Shown: positions 1-12,684, counted from the stretch's first letter. The stretch is DNA of 64,000 nucleotides from an uncultured Prochlorococcus sp. (GCA_902519235.1 CABYJE010000001.1:62001-126000), one strand, 5' to 3'. The notes: generated by a model not told the origin, from the letters alone. Made by a program: numbers and translations.

Positions 1-26
1 TTTTCATTTATTGTTTCAGAAGACAT
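1..26 (-). CDS. Possible start of a gene running off the left edge
   Basis: On the minus strand an ATG at 26 opens a frame reading MSSETINE before the window ends. The roughly 100 bases between it and the mgtE stop are AT-rich and non-coding, which would suit a leader or promoter. Eight codons are too few to name a product, and the frame could be chance. Confidence 0.25.
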
Positions 27-126
27 TAAATTCAAATGATGTTTTGTAAACAATACCATTAAGAAATGTAAAGTTAAACAAAAAAATCCACAATTTTACA
101 AAAATGAGAATAAATACCTAGTGAAT

Positions 127-1533
127 TTAGACTAATGAAGAGCTTAATAGCCATTTTGCGGTACTGAGATAAATAAAGACACCCGCAATATCAGTGACAG
201 TTGTTATAAAGGGTGAGGACATTAAAGCTGGATCCAATTTCATTCTGTCAAACAATAAAGGAAGAATCGCACCTGTTGTAGCAGCTAAAGTTGTTATAGA
301 TATTAAACTTATGCCTACAGCAGAAGCTATTAAAGGCCCTTCTCCTTGCCACCAAGCGAAGGGAAATACTACAAGCATCATCAAAACACCTAAAAGAGCA
401 CCTGTTATTGACTCCTTAACTACTGCCTTAATTGCACCAAGAGACTTCAACTTTTGAGTACTTAAACCTCTAATGACAACGGTTGAGCTTTGAGCGCCAA
501 CATTTCCACCAGTACCTATAAGGAGTGGAATAAATGCAGCTAACAAAACTATTTCTTTTAATATTTGATCATTCATAGCTATAACTTTTGTCGTTAAACC
601 ATTTGCTAAAACCAAAATTAATAACCATAAAATTCTCCTTCGAGCAATAGTGAACAAACTACTTTGGAAATAATCATCTTCATCTCCAGGTTGCACTGCC
701 CCCGCAGCATATATATCTCTTGTTGCTTCTTGCTCGATGACATCAATTAAATCATCAACAGTTACTATCCCAACAAGTCTTTTTTCCTTATCAACAACTG
801 GGAGAGCCAAAAAATCATATCTTTGTATTGCTCTAGCAACCTCCTCTTGGTTCGTATTAGTAGAAATATTAACTACATCTCTCGTCATGACGTCACCAAT
901 TGGCTTAGAAGGATCAGCAGTCACAAGGTCTCTTAAAGAGAGAATACCAGTTAAATGTCTTTCTTTATCTGTAACATACAAGCTATAGATAGTTTCAGTG
1001 AATGGGGCTCTTTTTCTAACTAGCGAAAGAGCCTCTTCTGCTGTCTGCATCTCTTTAAGATCTATAAATTCAGTTGTCATTAATCTTCCAGCAGTTTCAG
1101 GCTCATATCCAAGTAATTCAGCTGTTACTCTCCTTTCTCCAGGACTAAGAGCAGACAAAAATTTTCGCACAACTTTTGCAGGTAATTCATCAAAAAGTTG
1201 CACCCTATCATCAGGAGACATTTTTTCAACGATTTCTAAAACTTCTCCTGAACGAAGTCTTTCTAATAAAGTTTGCTGAACTACTGGATCTAAATATTCA
1301 TATACCTCGATTGCTTCATTTTTCTTTAATAATCGAAATGCTAATGCCTGCAATATTAGTGGAAGGCTTCCAATAGCATCTGCAATATCCACAGGTTGGG
1401 AAGGCTCTAAAAGTAACTTTGCCTCATCATAGTTCCCAGCAATAAGCAATTCCTCAAGTTGAATAGTAATATTTTCTCTTGTACTTAAATCTGAAGATAA
1501 CGATGTAGCTGTTTCAAGATTATTTTCATTCAT
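127..1533 (-). CDS. mgtE: MgtE-family magnesium transporter
   Basis: Inner-membrane Mg2+ channel/transporter, gated in this family by cytosolic Mg2+. The 468-aa protein has the family order: a helical MgtE N domain (about 20-130), a pair of CBS domains (about 140-265), then about five hydrophobic helices (about 295-465). The pore-region signature GTGGNVGAQ lies near residue 340. Length is normal for the family. It is the last gene of the minus-strand run gyrB, SH3-like, crcB, crcB, mgtE, 44 bases after the second crcB. That gap is too short for an Mg2+ riboswitch, and none is seen. Family assignment is firm; the preferred metal in this organism is inferred. Confidence 0.93.
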   Translation of the reverse strand: MNENNLETATSLSSDLSTRENITIQLEELLIAGNYDEAKLLLEPSQPVDIADAIGSLPLILQALAFRLLKKNEAIEVYEYLDPVVQQTLLERLRSGEVLEIVEKMSPDDRVQLFDELPAKVVRKFLSALSPGERRVTAELLGYEPETAGRLMTTEFIDLKEMQTAEEALSLVRKRAPFTETIYSLYVTDKERHLTGILSLRDLVTADPSKPIGDVMTRDVVNISTNTNQEEVARAIQRYDFLALPVVDKEKRLVGIVTVDDLIDVIEQEATRDIYAAGAVQPGDEDDYFQSSLFTIARRRILWLLILVLANGLTTKVIAMNDQILKEIVLLAAFIPLLIGTGGNVGAQSSTVVIRGLSTQKLKSLGAIKAVVKESITGALLGVLMMLVVFPFAWWQGEGPLIASAVGISLISITTLAATTGAILPLLFDRMKLDPALMSSPFITTVTDIAGVFIYLSTAKWLLSSSLV

Positions 1534-1577
1534 ACATATAATCCTCTCATCAAAGTGACAACACCATTATATGAAAT

Positions 1578-1907
1578 CTAAGTAATTTTTCTACTTATCC
1601 AGAACCCGAAAAGCATTGTGAGTAAATTTACGATAATAATTAAATTAAAAAAAATGATAAATTTTATCCAATCCCCTTGATTCAAAATTTTATATAAAAA
1701 ATATATAAATCCGCTAAAAGATGTAAAGCAAGAAAAAAAACCACTAAATAAAATTTTTTCAATTGAATAACTAAATCTTTTACTGATAAAAAAACCCATT
1801 AAAAATGATCCAATTATTGAAATAAAAAAATTATTATTTATAAATAATCTTAAAAAAGTTGCTAGATAAGCAGATAAAAAAATATAAATAAAATAAGTTT
1901 TTTTCAC
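1578..1907 (-). CDS. crcB: CrcB/Fluc-like membrane protein, divergent subunit
   Basis: Short four-helix membrane protein (109 aa) of the CrcB/Fluc fluoride channel family. In this family two subunits of opposite orientation form one channel that exports toxic F-. The third-helix phenylalanine motif survives as SCFTSFSGF, against GxxTTFSTF in typical members. The usual N-terminal GxxxGxxxR pattern is reduced to a lone Arg, and the pore-lining Asn of helix 2 is not seen (IIGSFLMG). Start is GTG at 1907, one base after the stop of the neighbouring crcB, so the two are probably made together as a heterodimer. Composition is extremely AT-rich. This subunit is the more degenerate of the pair. Confidence 0.75.
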   Translation of the reverse strand: MKKTYFIYIFLSAYLATFLRLFINNNFFISIIGSFLMGFFISKRFSYSIEKILFSGFFSCFTSFSGFIYFLYKILNQGDWIKFIIFFNLIIIVNLLTMLFGFWISRKIT

Positions 1908-1908
1908 T

Positions 1909-2274
1909 TTAAAATAACTTAATAAAAAAATAACCCAAATAAAAAAAAAGGAATGAAAAAATTATCACTTCAATGTAGTGGAAAAATAATCTTAGGAATT
2001 TTCTATTTTTAAATAGGATAAATAGTTGATATATAAAGGATGAAAATGTACTAAAACATCCTAAAAAACCACTATAAAATAACATTAATATTTCGTTATT
2101 AATAAAATTTAAAGCTACTAAAATTCCTAAAAAAAAAGATGATAAAAAATTTACTATTGAAGTATTTTGAATATCAAAACCTATACTTCTTTTAAAATTA
2201 TTTTGTATGAATATCCTAAATATTAATCCAACAGTACTGCCTAATAAAATTACACTTATTGAACTAAAACCCAA
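1909..2274 (-). CDS. crcB: CrcB/Fluc fluoride channel subunit
   Basis: Four-helix membrane protein (121 aa) of the CrcB/Fluc family of fluoride exporters. It keeps the family marks: GSTVGLIFR at the N-terminus, Asn in helix 2 (VNFLSSFFLG) and the helix-3 motif GCFSTFSSF. The start is TTG at 2274; no better ATG precedes the conserved region. It begins 3 bases after the stop of the SH3-like gene and is followed after 1 base by the second, more divergent crcB, so translation is probably coupled. There is no room upstream for a fluoride riboswitch. Confidence 0.85.
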   Translation of the reverse strand: MGFSSISVILLGSTVGLIFRIFIQNNFKRSIGFDIQNTSIVNFLSSFFLGILVALNFINNEILMLFYSGFLGCFSTFSSFIYQLFILFKNRKFLRLFFHYIEVIIFSFLFFYLGYFFIKLF

Positions 2275-2277
2275 AAT

Positions 2278-4571
<2,294 letters not shown>

Positions 4572-4723
4572 TTAATATAAAAAAAAAACATTAAGCTTTT
4601 AAAATGTTATTTTTAAAAGGTCTTTCATTAAACTTAACACCGCTATAAGAGAAAGGCTCAAGTTCTATGTAAAAATTAATCACTTTAATTATATATCTAA
4701 TAGATTTTTCTTCAGAAATTTAT

Positions 4724-5623
4724 ATGTCTCTTTATCCACCACATGTAATAGTTCTAATAGGACCAACAGCAAGTGGCAAAACAGAACTCGCTATGGAAAT
4801 CGCAGAATATTTAAAAACTAATATACATAACATTGATTCAAGACAAATTTACAAGTTTATGGATATTGGAACAGCTAAACCTTCTGAGAGTCAACAAAAA
4901 CAAATAAAGCATTTTTTAATAGATATTGAAGAGCCTATTAATCCAATGAATGTCAAACAATTTCAAGAAATTGCTCAAAAATCAATTAAAAAAGAAATAA
5001 AAAAAAATAATTTACCTTTTCTTGTAGGAGGCAGTGGTTTATATATGAATTCAATAATAAAAGGTTTTTTTGTACCAGATATCCCTCCGCAAAATAATTT
5101 GAGAAAGCAACTAGAAGAACTTGGTCAAAAAGAATGCTGGGAACTTTTAAAAAGTTGTGATCCAATATCATCCAAAACAATCAGTTTCGCTGATCATATC
5201 AGAACAATAAGAGCTCTAGAAGTCTTTTACGTCACAGGTAAACCTATATCAACTCAAAGAGTTCAAAAACCCCCTGAATGGAGAATTCTAGAGCTTGGAT
5301 TAGACAGAGAAAATTTAAAAGAAAGAATTTTACAAAGAACTAAAAATATGTTTTTATCTGGAATTGTTGAAGAAACCAAACACCTTGTTTCTCAATATGG
5401 ATCTGATTTGCCAATATTAAAAACCATTGGATATCTTGAAGCTATAGATGTCTTAAATAATCGTTTAACAATTGATAAGGCAATTGAGTTAACTACTAAA
5501 AAAACTATCCAATTTGCTAAAAGACAAAAAACGTGGTTTCGTAATAAAAATAATCCTATATGGCTTAATAACAAAAACCTGCTAAAAGATGCAATAATTA
5601 AAATAGAGTCTTTTTTAGGCTAA
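4724..5623 (+). CDS. miaA: tRNA dimethylallyltransferase
   Basis: Transfers a dimethylallyl group to N6 of A37 in tRNAs that read codons beginning with U. The 299-aa protein has the P-loop GPTASGKTE (about residues 13-21), the family motif [16 protein letters not shown], and the GGSGLYMNS and TIGYLEA motifs. Length is typical. It is divergent from gyrB and followed by infC on the same strand after 53 bases. Confidence 0.95.
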   Translation: MSLYPPHVIVLIGPTASGKTELAMEIAEYLKTNIHNIDSRQIYKFMDIGTAKPSESQQKQIKHFLIDIEEPINPMNVKQFQEIAQKSIKKEIKKNNLPFLVGGSGLYMNSIIKGFFVPDIPPQNNLRKQLEELGQKECWELLKSCDPISSKTISFADHIRTIRALEVFYVTGKPISTQRVQKPPEWRILELGLDRENLKERILQRTKNMFLSGIVEETKHLVSQYGSDLPILKTIGYLEAIDVLNNRLTIDKAIELTTKKTIQFAKRQKTWFRNKNNPIWLNNKNLLKDAIIKIESFLG

Positions 5624-5676
5624 ATTTATAAATATTAGATTTTGTTTATCATCAAATCAATTTTTAACTGAACTGA

Positions 5677-6249
5677 ATGCCACCACGCCCACGCTTTGAC
5701 CGACGCGCTCCTGTTAGAGAGCTTCCAAATATTAATGAAAGAATAAAATACCCCCAATTGAGAGTCGTTGATTCGGATGGGAAACAATTAGGTGTAATAG
5801 ATAGATTAAAGGCATTAGATATAGCCTCTCAAAGGGAACTAGATTTAGTTTTGGTAAGCGAAAAAGCAAATCCTCCTGTCTGTAGAATCATGGACTATGG
5901 AAAATATAAATTTGAACAAGAAAAAAAAGCAAAAGAAGCAAGAAAAAAATCTCATCAAACAGAAGTAAAAGAAGTAAAAATGAGATACAAAATTGACAAG
6001 CATGATTATGACGTGCGAATAGGCCAAGCTACTAAATTTTTAAAATCGGGAGATAAAGTAAAATGCACTGTATTTTTTAGGGGTAGAGAAATTCAACATT
6101 CAAATTTAGCTGAGACACTCCTTTTAAAAATGGCTAATGATTTAGAGGAACAATCAGAAGTACAACAAAAGCCAAAAAGAGAAGGGAGAAACATGATTAT
6201 GTTTTTAAGCCCTAGAAAAACTCCTCTAATTAAAAAAGATGAAGGTTGA
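5677..6249 (+). CDS. infC: Translation initiation factor IF-3
   Basis: Binds the 30S subunit, prevents premature 50S joining and checks start-codon pairing. The 190-aa protein has the N-terminal domain ([16 protein letters not shown] and [12 protein letters not shown]), the lysine-rich linker ([14 protein letters not shown]) and the C-terminal domain ([17 protein letters not shown] through [12 protein letters not shown]). It starts with ATG, not the rare AUU used by enterobacterial infC for autoregulation. It is not linked to rpmI-rplT, which lie near 35.7 kb. Confidence 0.96.
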   Translation: MPPRPRFDRRAPVRELPNINERIKYPQLRVVDSDGKQLGVIDRLKALDIASQRELDLVLVSEKANPPVCRIMDYGKYKFEQEKKAKEARKKSHQTEVKEVKMRYKIDKHDYDVRIGQATKFLKSGDKVKCTVFFRGREIQHSNLAETLLLKMANDLEEQSEVQQKPKREGRNMIMFLSPRKTPLIKKDEG

Positions 6250-6324
6250 TAAATTGCTATAGAAACTATGCCGAATGTTAAAGTGGCACTATAAATTAAT
6301 ATTTATTAAAAAGGATTTTTAAAA

Positions 6325-7311
6325 GTGAGATTCCATATTCAACAAGAAAGTGATATCCCAGCATCTAGTCAACTATATAATCAAATTTGCTTTGCAATAG
6401 CAGCAAGACATTATCCGCCAGGTCACAGACTTCCAAGTACTAGGCAGCTTGCGATGCAGACTGGTCTACATCGGAATACTATCAGCAAAGTTTACAGACA
6501 ACTCGAAATGGATGGGGTTGTTGAAGCAATTGCTGGGTCAGGTATTTATGTAAGAGATAACCTTACAAAAAAAGAATTTAAAAAATCAATTTACTCAAAG
6601 GACAAAATTAATAAACCACCAGATCAAGAAGCAAAAAAGGCCATTGATAATTTCATCAATCTAGGCTGCACCTTACAAGAAACTAGAGAAATGTTAACTA
6701 GTGAAATTGATTGGCGTATTAAATGCGGAACAAGAATTATAGTCAGTACTCCTAGAGAGGATATAGGCGCCTCTATGCTAATTGCGGAAGACCTATCTCC
6801 CAAAGTCAATGTACCAGTAGAAGTAGTTCCTATGGAAGAATTAGAAAAAGTTCTGAGTAGCGCTAATAATGGTACTATTGTCACAAGCAGATATTTTTTA
6901 CAGCCTCTAGAAAAAGTTGCGAAACAATATGGCATTCGAGCTATTGCAGTTGATTTAAGCGATTTTCAAAAGGAATTAAAAATTCTCAAAGAATTAAGTC
7001 CTGGAAGTTGTGTTGGTATCGTTAGTATTAGCCCTGGCTTATTGAGAGCAGCAGAAGTTATTATTCATAGCATGCGAGGCAGTGAATTAATTCTAATGAC
7101 AGGAATTTCGGATAATAACGCTAGATTACTTTCTCTATTAAAGGCTGCAAATCATATAGTGTGTGATGGACCCAGTTTATCAGTAGTGGAAAACACCTTA
7201 TTAAAAAATCGTTCTCAGCTCATAAGATTGCCTCAAATAATTTGCGCTAAAAATTATTTGAGTATAGAAACAATAAATCAACTAAAAAAAGAAATTGGGG
7301 TTTTTAACTAG
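6325..7311 (+). CDS. GntR-family transcriptional regulator
   Basis: DNA-binding regulator of 328 aa with a GTG start. Residues 1-75 form a GntR winged helix: ASSQLYNQICFAI, PPGHRLPSTRQLAMQ, and GLHRNTISKVYRQLE as the recognition helix, ending GSGIYV. The remainder (about 100-325) is an alpha/beta region resembling a periplasmic-binding-like or UTRA-like sensor. It is too short for the aminotransferase domain of MocR types and carries no PLP lysine motif. The ligand is unknown. cysE begins 3 bases after its stop, so the two are almost surely co-transcribed. Confidence 0.85.
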   Translation: MRFHIQQESDIPASSQLYNQICFAIAARHYPPGHRLPSTRQLAMQTGLHRNTISKVYRQLEMDGVVEAIAGSGIYVRDNLTKKEFKKSIYSKDKINKPPDQEAKKAIDNFINLGCTLQETREMLTSEIDWRIKCGTRIIVSTPREDIGASMLIAEDLSPKVNVPVEVVPMEELEKVLSSANNGTIVTSRYFLQPLEKVAKQYGIRAIAVDLSDFQKELKILKELSPGSCVGIVSISPGLLRAAEVIIHSMRGSELILMTGISDNNARLLSLLKAANHIVCDGPSLSVVENTLLKNRSQLIRLPQIICAKNYLSIETINQLKKEIGVFN

Positions 7312-7314
7312 ACC

Positions 7315-8052
7315 ATGATACTAAGAACTTTTAAATCAGATATAGAAATTATCAAAGAAAGAGATCCAGCTGCTAGGGGAATATTAGAGATTTTTCTTTG
7401 CTATCCAGGTTTTCAATCAATAGTTATTCATAGGTTTACACATAAATTATGGCGACTAAAAATTCCTTTACTTCCTCGCTTTTTAAGTCACCTAAATAGA
7501 TTAGTTACAGGAATTGAAATTCATCCTGGGGCCAAAATTGGTAAAAGGGTTTTCATAGATCATGGAATGGGAGTTGTAATTGGTGAAACAGCTGAAATAG
7601 GAAATAATTGTCTACTTTATCAGGGCGTAACGTTAGGAGGTACTGGTAAAAGTCATGGCAAAAGACACCCAACTTTAATGGAAAATGTTGTAGTTGGGGC
7701 AGGGGCAAAAGTTCTTGGATCGATTACCGTAGGTTCTAATACTCGTATTGGTGCGGGTTCAGTAGTTGTTCGAAATGTTGAAGGCAACAGTACTGTAGTT
7801 GGAGTTCCTGGCAGAATAGTACATCAAAGTGGGGTCAAAGTTAATCCATTGGCTCACTCTGCCTTGCCAGATGCAGAAGCTAATGTGATTAAAAATTTAA
7901 TGGATAGGATAGATTTACTTGAAAATGAAATACTTAAATTACAAAAAACTCTACAATGTTTAGCTAACTCAGAATCTATTGATATTTCTCAACTAGGTAG
8001 TTCTCAAAATCTTAAAGACAAAGAAATAATAGAATTTCTTGGAGATGATTAA
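7315..8052 (+). CDS. cysE: Serine O-acetyltransferase
   Basis: Makes O-acetylserine from serine and acetyl-CoA, the carbon acceptor for cysteine synthesis. The 245-aa protein has an N-terminal helical domain (about 1-60) and a left-handed beta-helix of hexapeptide repeats with the catalytic [29 protein letters not shown] lies in the acetyl-CoA region. A charged C-terminal tail (about 180-245) extends beyond the core. It directly follows the GntR gene and converges on secA with only 8 bases between stops. Confidence 0.94.
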   Translation: MILRTFKSDIEIIKERDPAARGILEIFLCYPGFQSIVIHRFTHKLWRLKIPLLPRFLSHLNRLVTGIEIHPGAKIGKRVFIDHGMGVVIGETAEIGNNCLLYQGVTLGGTGKSHGKRHPTLMENVVVGAGAKVLGSITVGSNTRIGAGSVVVRNVEGNSTVVGVPGRIVHQSGVKVNPLAHSALPDAEANVIKNLMDRIDLLENEILKLQKTLQCLANSESIDISQLGSSQNLKDKEIIEFLGDD

Positions 8053-8070
8053 ATCTTTATTTAATTTTTA
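8049..8070. terminator. Weak hairpin between convergent cysE and secA
   Basis: TTAAAT (8049-8054), loop CTTT, ATTTAA (8059-8064), then TTTTT on the plus strand. The stem overlaps both stop codons. It could end cysE transcripts, but an all-AT stem of six pairs is weak and may be chance in this AT-rich DNA. Confidence 0.3.
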
Positions 8071-10892
8071 TCATCTGTGTTAGTTTTTGGTTGAAACATA
8101 AACATAGAATAAATCACATTTCGCCTCATATTAGTCATCATTTCGAGAAACATATCATATCCTTCATTTTTATATTCGATTAAAGGATCTTTTTGCCCAT
8201 AACCTCTTAAACCAACTGATTCCCTTAAGGAATCCATAGATTGCAGATGTTCTCGCCATAAGTTATCAATTTGCTGTAAAATAAAAAATCTTTCAGCTTC
8301 TCTCATTAAGCCTGGTCTTATATTTTCTATTTGTGATTCCTTTAAATCATAAGCAACTCGTAACTGCTCCTGTAGATAGTTTTTTAATTCTTCTATTGAT
8401 AATAAATTAATATCATCAGCTTTAAGATCTTCTAATAAATATATAAATTCTTTTACTTTAGAAATCAATTGAGCAATATTCCATTCTTCAGGAGGAAGAT
8501 CAGGATTAATGTAAGCCTCTACAATTTCACTCATCGTTCTTTCTCCATATCCTATGACTTGGCTCTTTAAATCAATTCCTTGCAAAACTCTTAATCTTTC
8601 ACTGTAAACTGCTTTTCTTTGATTATTCATTACCTCGTCATATTCAAAAACTTGTTTTCTAATATCGTAATAATAGGTTTCTACTTTCTTCTGAGCACTT
8701 TCTAGTGACCTGGTAAGCATTCCTGACTCGATAGGCATATCTTCATCTACCCTAAATGCATTCATTAGATTTGCGACCCTATCACCTCCAAAAATCCTTA
8801 ATAAATTATCTTCTAAAGATAAAAAGAATCTTGTACTTCCGAGATCACCTTGCCTTCCTGCTCTACCTCTAAGTTGATTATCCACTCTTCTTGATTCATG
8901 CCTCTCGGTACCAATGACATGTAAGCCACCAACTTTTCTCACTTTTTCTTCTTCAAAAATCAAAACTTTTTCATATTCTCTTTTGACATCTATTAGTGAC
9001 TCTCTCAGAAGCTTTATAGAATTATCATCAGTTGGTGCTTTTTCTGAAGCTGTAGCTATCTTGTCATCTAGCTCTAATACAGAAAGTTGCCTATCACCCC
9101 AATTTTTAACAAGTAGATTAGATAAAAGAGAAAGTTTCTTCTCAATTTCTTCATCCAATTTGCATGGGAATAAATTTGTTGAGGGGTCTGGCGTATTCTT
9201 TTTCAAATTTTTTCCGTCTTTTGAAGAAAAACCAGCTTTAGATTTAGATATTCTTTGTTTAGGGATTGGTGGCTTATGTTCGTTATCTGGCTTTACTAAC
9301 AAAGGAACTAAAATCTCTTTTAATTTTAGTCTTGCCATATAGTCACTGTTTCCGCCAAGAATTATATCTGTACCTCTTCCGGCCATGTTAGTCGCAATAG
9401 TGACAGCACCTGCTCTTCCTGCTTGAGCAACAATTTCCGCCTCACGCTCAACATTCTCTGGCTTAGCATTTAACAAATTATGTGGAATATTCTCTTTGGA
9501 TAAAAGTGAACTTAATAACTCACTTTTTTCAACACTTGTTGTACCAACTAAAACAGGTCTTCCTTCTCTATGGATCTGTGAAGTTTCTTTGGCAACGGCT
9601 TTCCATTTGCCGATCTCTGTCTTGAAGACTTGGTCAGGCCAATCTTGTCTCTTCCTAATTTGATTTGTCGGTACAACTGTTGATTCTAATTTATAAGTTT
9701 TTTCAAATTCGACTTCCTCAGTTTTTGCAGTTCCTGTCATACCTGCTAGACCAGGATATAAGAGGAAAAAATTCTGATATGTAATAGATGCTAATGTTTG
9801 AGTTTCCGGCTGAATTTTAAGATTCTCTTTTGCTTCAATTGCTTGATGCTGTCCGTCACTCCAACGCCTTCCTGGCATTACCCTTCCTGTAAATTCATCT
9901 ACTATCACAGCCTCATCTTTTTTAATAATGTAATTAACATCTCTAATAAATAATTCTTTAGCTTTTAAAGCATTAGTTATGTAATGTGCCCATGGATCTT
10001 GCGGATTATATAAATCACTAACTCCCAAATACTCTTCACATTTAGCAAAACCTTGATCTGTTAATATACAACTTCTCTGCTTTTCATCAACTTCATAATC
10101 TCCTTCTGGATCAATCCCATCTTTACTTAATTCTTTAGCTTTAACTAATGCTAAAGCTAATTCTGAAGCTTTTTGATATTTTTCTTGGGGTCTTTCAACT
10201 TGGCCAGAAATAATTAGAGGCGTTCTAGCTTCATCAATTAGTATTGAATCAACTTCATCAATCACACAGTAATTGAATTTTCTTTGCACTACTTCATTAA
10301 TATCGGTGGACATATTATCCCTTAAATAATCGAATCCTAATTCGGAATTAGTAGCATAAGTGATATCACAGTCGTAATTTTTCTTTCTCTCAACTGGGCT
10401 CATATCTTGCTGAATCAAACCAACGGATAAACCCAAAAAACGATGAACTTGTCCCATCCACTCAGCATCTCTTCTAGCTAAATAATCATTTACGGTAACA
10501 ACGTGAACCCCCTTTCCAGTTAGGGCATTTAAATAGCAAGGTAATGTTGCAACAAGAGTTTTACCTTCTCCAGTCTTCATTTCAGCAATTTGACACTCAT
10601 GTAAAACCATCCCGCCTATTAACTGAACATCAAAATGTCTCATATCAAGAACACGTTTACTCGCTTCTCTAACAATTGCAAAAGCTTTAGGGAGAAAATC
10701 TTCTAGAAGTTCCTTTTGTTTTTTAATATCTAATTCTGATGAGATCTTTGATTTAAGATTATAAGTTTCTCTTCTCAATTCATCATCACTTAATTTAGAA
10801 ATTTCTTCTTCTAAAAAATTTATCTCCTCAACTAATGGTTGATAGCGCTTTAACTTTCGTGTATTCGGGTCCCCCAACAAAAGTTTTAGCAT
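8061..10892 (-). CDS. secA: Preprotein translocase ATPase SecA
   Basis: Motor ATPase that drives unfolded preproteins through SecYEG into the periplasm or thylakoid lumen. The 943-aa protein shows Walker A MKTGEGKT, the [15 protein letters not shown] motif, GRAGRQGD, and [13 protein letters not shown]. An insert rich in Lys and Ser (about residues 520-600) interrupts the second nucleotide-binding fold, as in other cyanobacteria. The C-terminus stops at [11 protein letters not shown] and lacks the Cys/His zinc tail that contacts SecB in proteobacteria. It stands alone on its strand, divergent from the GNAT gene. Confidence 0.97.
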   Translation of the reverse strand: MLKLLLGDPNTRKLKRYQPLVEEINFLEEEISKLSDDELRRETYNLKSKISSELDIKKQKELLEDFLPKAFAIVREASKRVLDMRHFDVQLIGGMVLHECQIAEMKTGEGKTLVATLPCYLNALTGKGVHVVTVNDYLARRDAEWMGQVHRFLGLSVGLIQQDMSPVERKKNYDCDITYATNSELGFDYLRDNMSTDINEVVQRKFNYCVIDEVDSILIDEARTPLIISGQVERPQEKYQKASELALALVKAKELSKDGIDPEGDYEVDEKQRSCILTDQGFAKCEEYLGVSDLYNPQDPWAHYITNALKAKELFIRDVNYIIKKDEAVIVDEFTGRVMPGRRWSDGQHQAIEAKENLKIQPETQTLASITYQNFFLLYPGLAGMTGTAKTEEVEFEKTYKLESTVVPTNQIRKRQDWPDQVFKTEIGKWKAVAKETSQIHREGRPVLVGTTSVEKSELLSSLLSKENIPHNLLNAKPENVEREAEIVAQAGRAGAVTIATNMAGRGTDIILGGNSDYMARLKLKEILVPLLVKPDNEHKPPIPKQRISKSKAGFSSKDGKNLKKNTPDPSTNLFPCKLDEEIEKKLSLLSNLLVKNWGDRQLSVLELDDKIATASEKAPTDDNSIKLLRESLIDVKREYEKVLIFEEEKVRKVGGLHVIGTERHESRRVDNQLRGRAGRQGDLGSTRFFLSLEDNLLRIFGGDRVANLMNAFRVDEDMPIESGMLTRSLESAQKKVETYYYDIRKQVFEYDEVMNNQRKAVYSERLRVLQGIDLKSQVIGYGERTMSEIVEAYINPDLPPEEWNIAQLISKVKEFIYLLEDLKADDINLLSIEELKNYLQEQLRVAYDLKESQIENIRPGLMREAERFFILQQIDNLWREHLQSMDSLRESVGLRGYGQKDPLIEYKNEGYDMFLEMMTNMRRNVIYSMFMFQPKTNTDDKN

Positions 10893-11065
10893 AAGTAACA
10901 GTCCTAAAAAATTAATTTTATTACAAACATTATAAAATAGAGCGTTACAACAGAATGAAGAAAAATTATATCTCTTTATTTTAAAGAAATGATCGACTAA
11001 GGTATTTAAATTGAAGTCACAAAAATAGCCTAGCTGACATCACTTTTCAAAAATCTTTTTAATAA

Positions 11066-11521
11066 ATGAAAGAAATATCTCTAATCAAACATGCCAAAGG
11101 TGCTTTAGGGTTAAGGGTTTTTGGATTAGGTCCTAATCTTAAACCAACAAATGGATTAATTAAGCTACAAAAATTACTAGATACCAATGCTTTCTGGGCA
11201 AAAAATAGAACAATTAATGATCTAAAAAAATGTCTTGCTAACAGTGATGTCGTAATAAGTCTTTGGGTTGGCAAGGAAATAGTTGGTTTTGGTAGAGCTT
11301 TAACCGATGGGATTTACCGCGGAGTGCTTTGGGATATTGTTATTGATCAAAATCACCAAGGCAACGGTTTTGGCACATTAATTGTAAAAAATCTTTTATC
11401 TTCTAAAAAAATTAAAAATACAAAAAAACTATATTTAATGACAACAAATAAAAAATTATTTTATTCTCAATTTGATTTTAAAGAAGTTACTTCTCAAAAT
11501 TTATTGATTCGTGAAATATAA
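11066..11521 (+). CDS. GNAT-family N-acetyltransferase
   Basis: Probable acetyl-CoA-dependent acetyltransferase of 151 aa. The acetyl-CoA loop is seen as DQNHQGNGFGTLIV (about 93-106), following a beta strand WDIVI, with LYLMTTN and FYSQFDFKEV as the usual C-terminal strands. Substrate unknown. It is a single gene between divergent secA and a convergent NTF2-like gene. The 173-base gap from secA contains no other feature I can recognise. Confidence 0.85.
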   Translation: MKEISLIKHAKGALGLRVFGLGPNLKPTNGLIKLQKLLDTNAFWAKNRTINDLKKCLANSDVVISLWVGKEIVGFGRALTDGIYRGVLWDIVIDQNHQGNGFGTLIVKNLLSSKKIKNTKKLYLMTTNKKLFYSQFDFKEVTSQNLLIREI

Positions 11522-11526
11522 AGCAC

Positions 11527-11559
11527 TTTGTTTCTGTAGAAAAAAAATCAAGAAACAAA
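11527..11559. terminator. Bidirectional hairpin between convergent genes
   Basis: TTTGTTTCT (11527-11535) and AGAAACAAA (11551-11559) form a perfect 9-bp inverted repeat with a 15-base A-rich loop. On the plus strand it is followed by TTTATT. It sits after the GNAT stop and overlaps the last codons of the convergent gene, so it could terminate both. Confidence 0.45.
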
Positions 11560-11979
11560 TTTATTATAAAGCCATTTTATAAAAGGTCCTAAAATAGGAA
11601 CTGGTCCAAAAGTTGGTCCGCAAAAATCAAAGTAATCTCTATGCTCTTTGATTAATCCATTTTCACCAAATAATAAACGGGTAGTTCCAGGATAAATAAA
11701 TTCTTTACCCATAATTTTTAAACCCATTGTCCATTCAACAAATCCACAATCCCCAGTGATGGAAATTGCATGAGTTTCTAAAAAAACATCATCACATCTT
11801 TTAACTAGCTTTTCTTGAGCTTTAACATAAGAATCTAAGCCCTCTGTTTCCTGAGTTGGATCTGTAAAAATAACATTCTCATTATAAAATTCAGCCCATT
11901 TTTCTTTTGTTGGTGCATCTGTACCATAAGGTTTAGTAAATAATCCCTTTAAATCCTCAATAGAAATTACTCTTGTCAT
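11548..11979 (-). CDS. NTF2/SnoaL-like protein of unknown function
   Basis: Soluble protein of 143 aa with the cone-shaped NTF2-like pattern: an N-terminal helix, WAEFYNENVIFTDPTQETEG, then strands FVEWTM, FIYPGTTRLLFGENGLIKEHRDYFD. Such folds serve as small-molecule enzymes or binding proteins; no catalytic residues can be assigned here. It lies 46 bases after tRNA-Gly on the same strand and may share its transcript. Confidence 0.7.
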   Translation of the reverse strand: MTRVISIEDLKGLFTKPYGTDAPTKEKWAEFYNENVIFTDPTQETEGLDSYVKAQEKLVKRCDDVFLETHAISITGDCGFVEWTMGLKIMGKEFIYPGTTRLLFGENGLIKEHRDYFDFCGPTFGPVPILGPFIKWLYNKFVS

Positions 11980-12025
11980 TACGAAATTTTTATTAAGAAT
12001 ATCCTAAAAGATACAAACATTAAAA

Positions 12026-12096
12026 GCGGATGAAGAGATTCGAACTCTCGACATTCTCCTTGGCAAGGAGATGCTCTACCACTGAGCTACATCCGC
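12026..12096 (-). tRNA. tRNA-Gly (GCC)
   Basis: The reverse complement folds as a cloverleaf: acceptor GCGGATG/CATCCGC, D arm GCTCAGTGGTAGAGC, anticodon arm CTCCTTGCCAAGGAG with anticodon GCC, and T arm around GTTCGAATC. CCA is not encoded (TTTT follows). It lies between ribH and the NTF2-like gene on the same strand. Confidence 0.96.
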
Positions 12097-12158
12097 ATAA
12101 CTTTTTTATTTTATCTCAAAGAAGGGATCAATGATAAAAATAATTAAATTTTTTTCAA

Positions 12159-12635
12159 TTAATTTAAATTTTTAATTAAGGATCCCATCTCAATTGCTTG
12201 TAAAGCATAATTCCAACCAAGATTATTTTTAATCCCTGCTCTTTCTAGAGCCTGCTGCATAGTATCAGTAGTTAAAACTCCAAAAATAATTGGAACATTA
12301 TTTTCATTTGAAACTTGCGAAATACCTTTACTCGCCTCAGATATAACTACATCATAGTGGGAAGTTTCACCACGGATGACTGCCCCAAGAGCAATTACAA
12401 CGTCATAACTCTTTTTTTTCATGAGGGTTTTAGCTGCGATTGGTAATTCGAATGAACCTGGAACCCAAGCTATGTCTACTTGATCGCTTAATTCTGAAGT
12501 ATCTAAACCATGTCTTTTTAAACAATCAAGACAACCAGATAGAATTTTATTTGTAATTAAATCATTAAATCTTGCTATTACAATCCCAACTTTTAAAGTA
12601 GAGGCATTAGTAAAAGAACCCTCAAAAATAGCCAT
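12159..12635 (-). CDS. ribH: 6,7-dimethyl-8-ribityllumazine synthase
   Basis: Condenses 3,4-dihydroxybutanone phosphate with a ribityl pyrimidine to give lumazine, the riboflavin precursor. The 158-aa protein has [21 protein letters not shown] and [16 protein letters not shown], the phosphate- and substrate-binding motifs with the catalytic His, plus [17 protein letters not shown]. Family members assemble into large icosahedral or pentameric complexes. The start at 12635 gives the normal length. Downstream of psbZ on the same strand. Confidence 0.95.
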   Translation of the reverse strand: MAIFEGSFTNASTLKVGIVIARFNDLITNKILSGCLDCLKRHGLDTSELSDQVDIAWVPGSFELPIAAKTLMKKKSYDVVIALGAVIRGETSHYDVVISEASKGISQVSNENNVPIIFGVLTTDTMQQALERAGIKNNLGWNYALQAIEMGSLIKNLN

Positions 12636-12684
12636 TAAATTTTACTTAGATATATTAATAGACTCTCACGAAAAGGTATTAAGT

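Noticed and set aside
1534..1577. Mg2+ or fluoride riboswitch before mgtE or the crcB genes
   Set aside because: Gaps are 44 bases or less (1-3 around crcB), too small for either aptamer.
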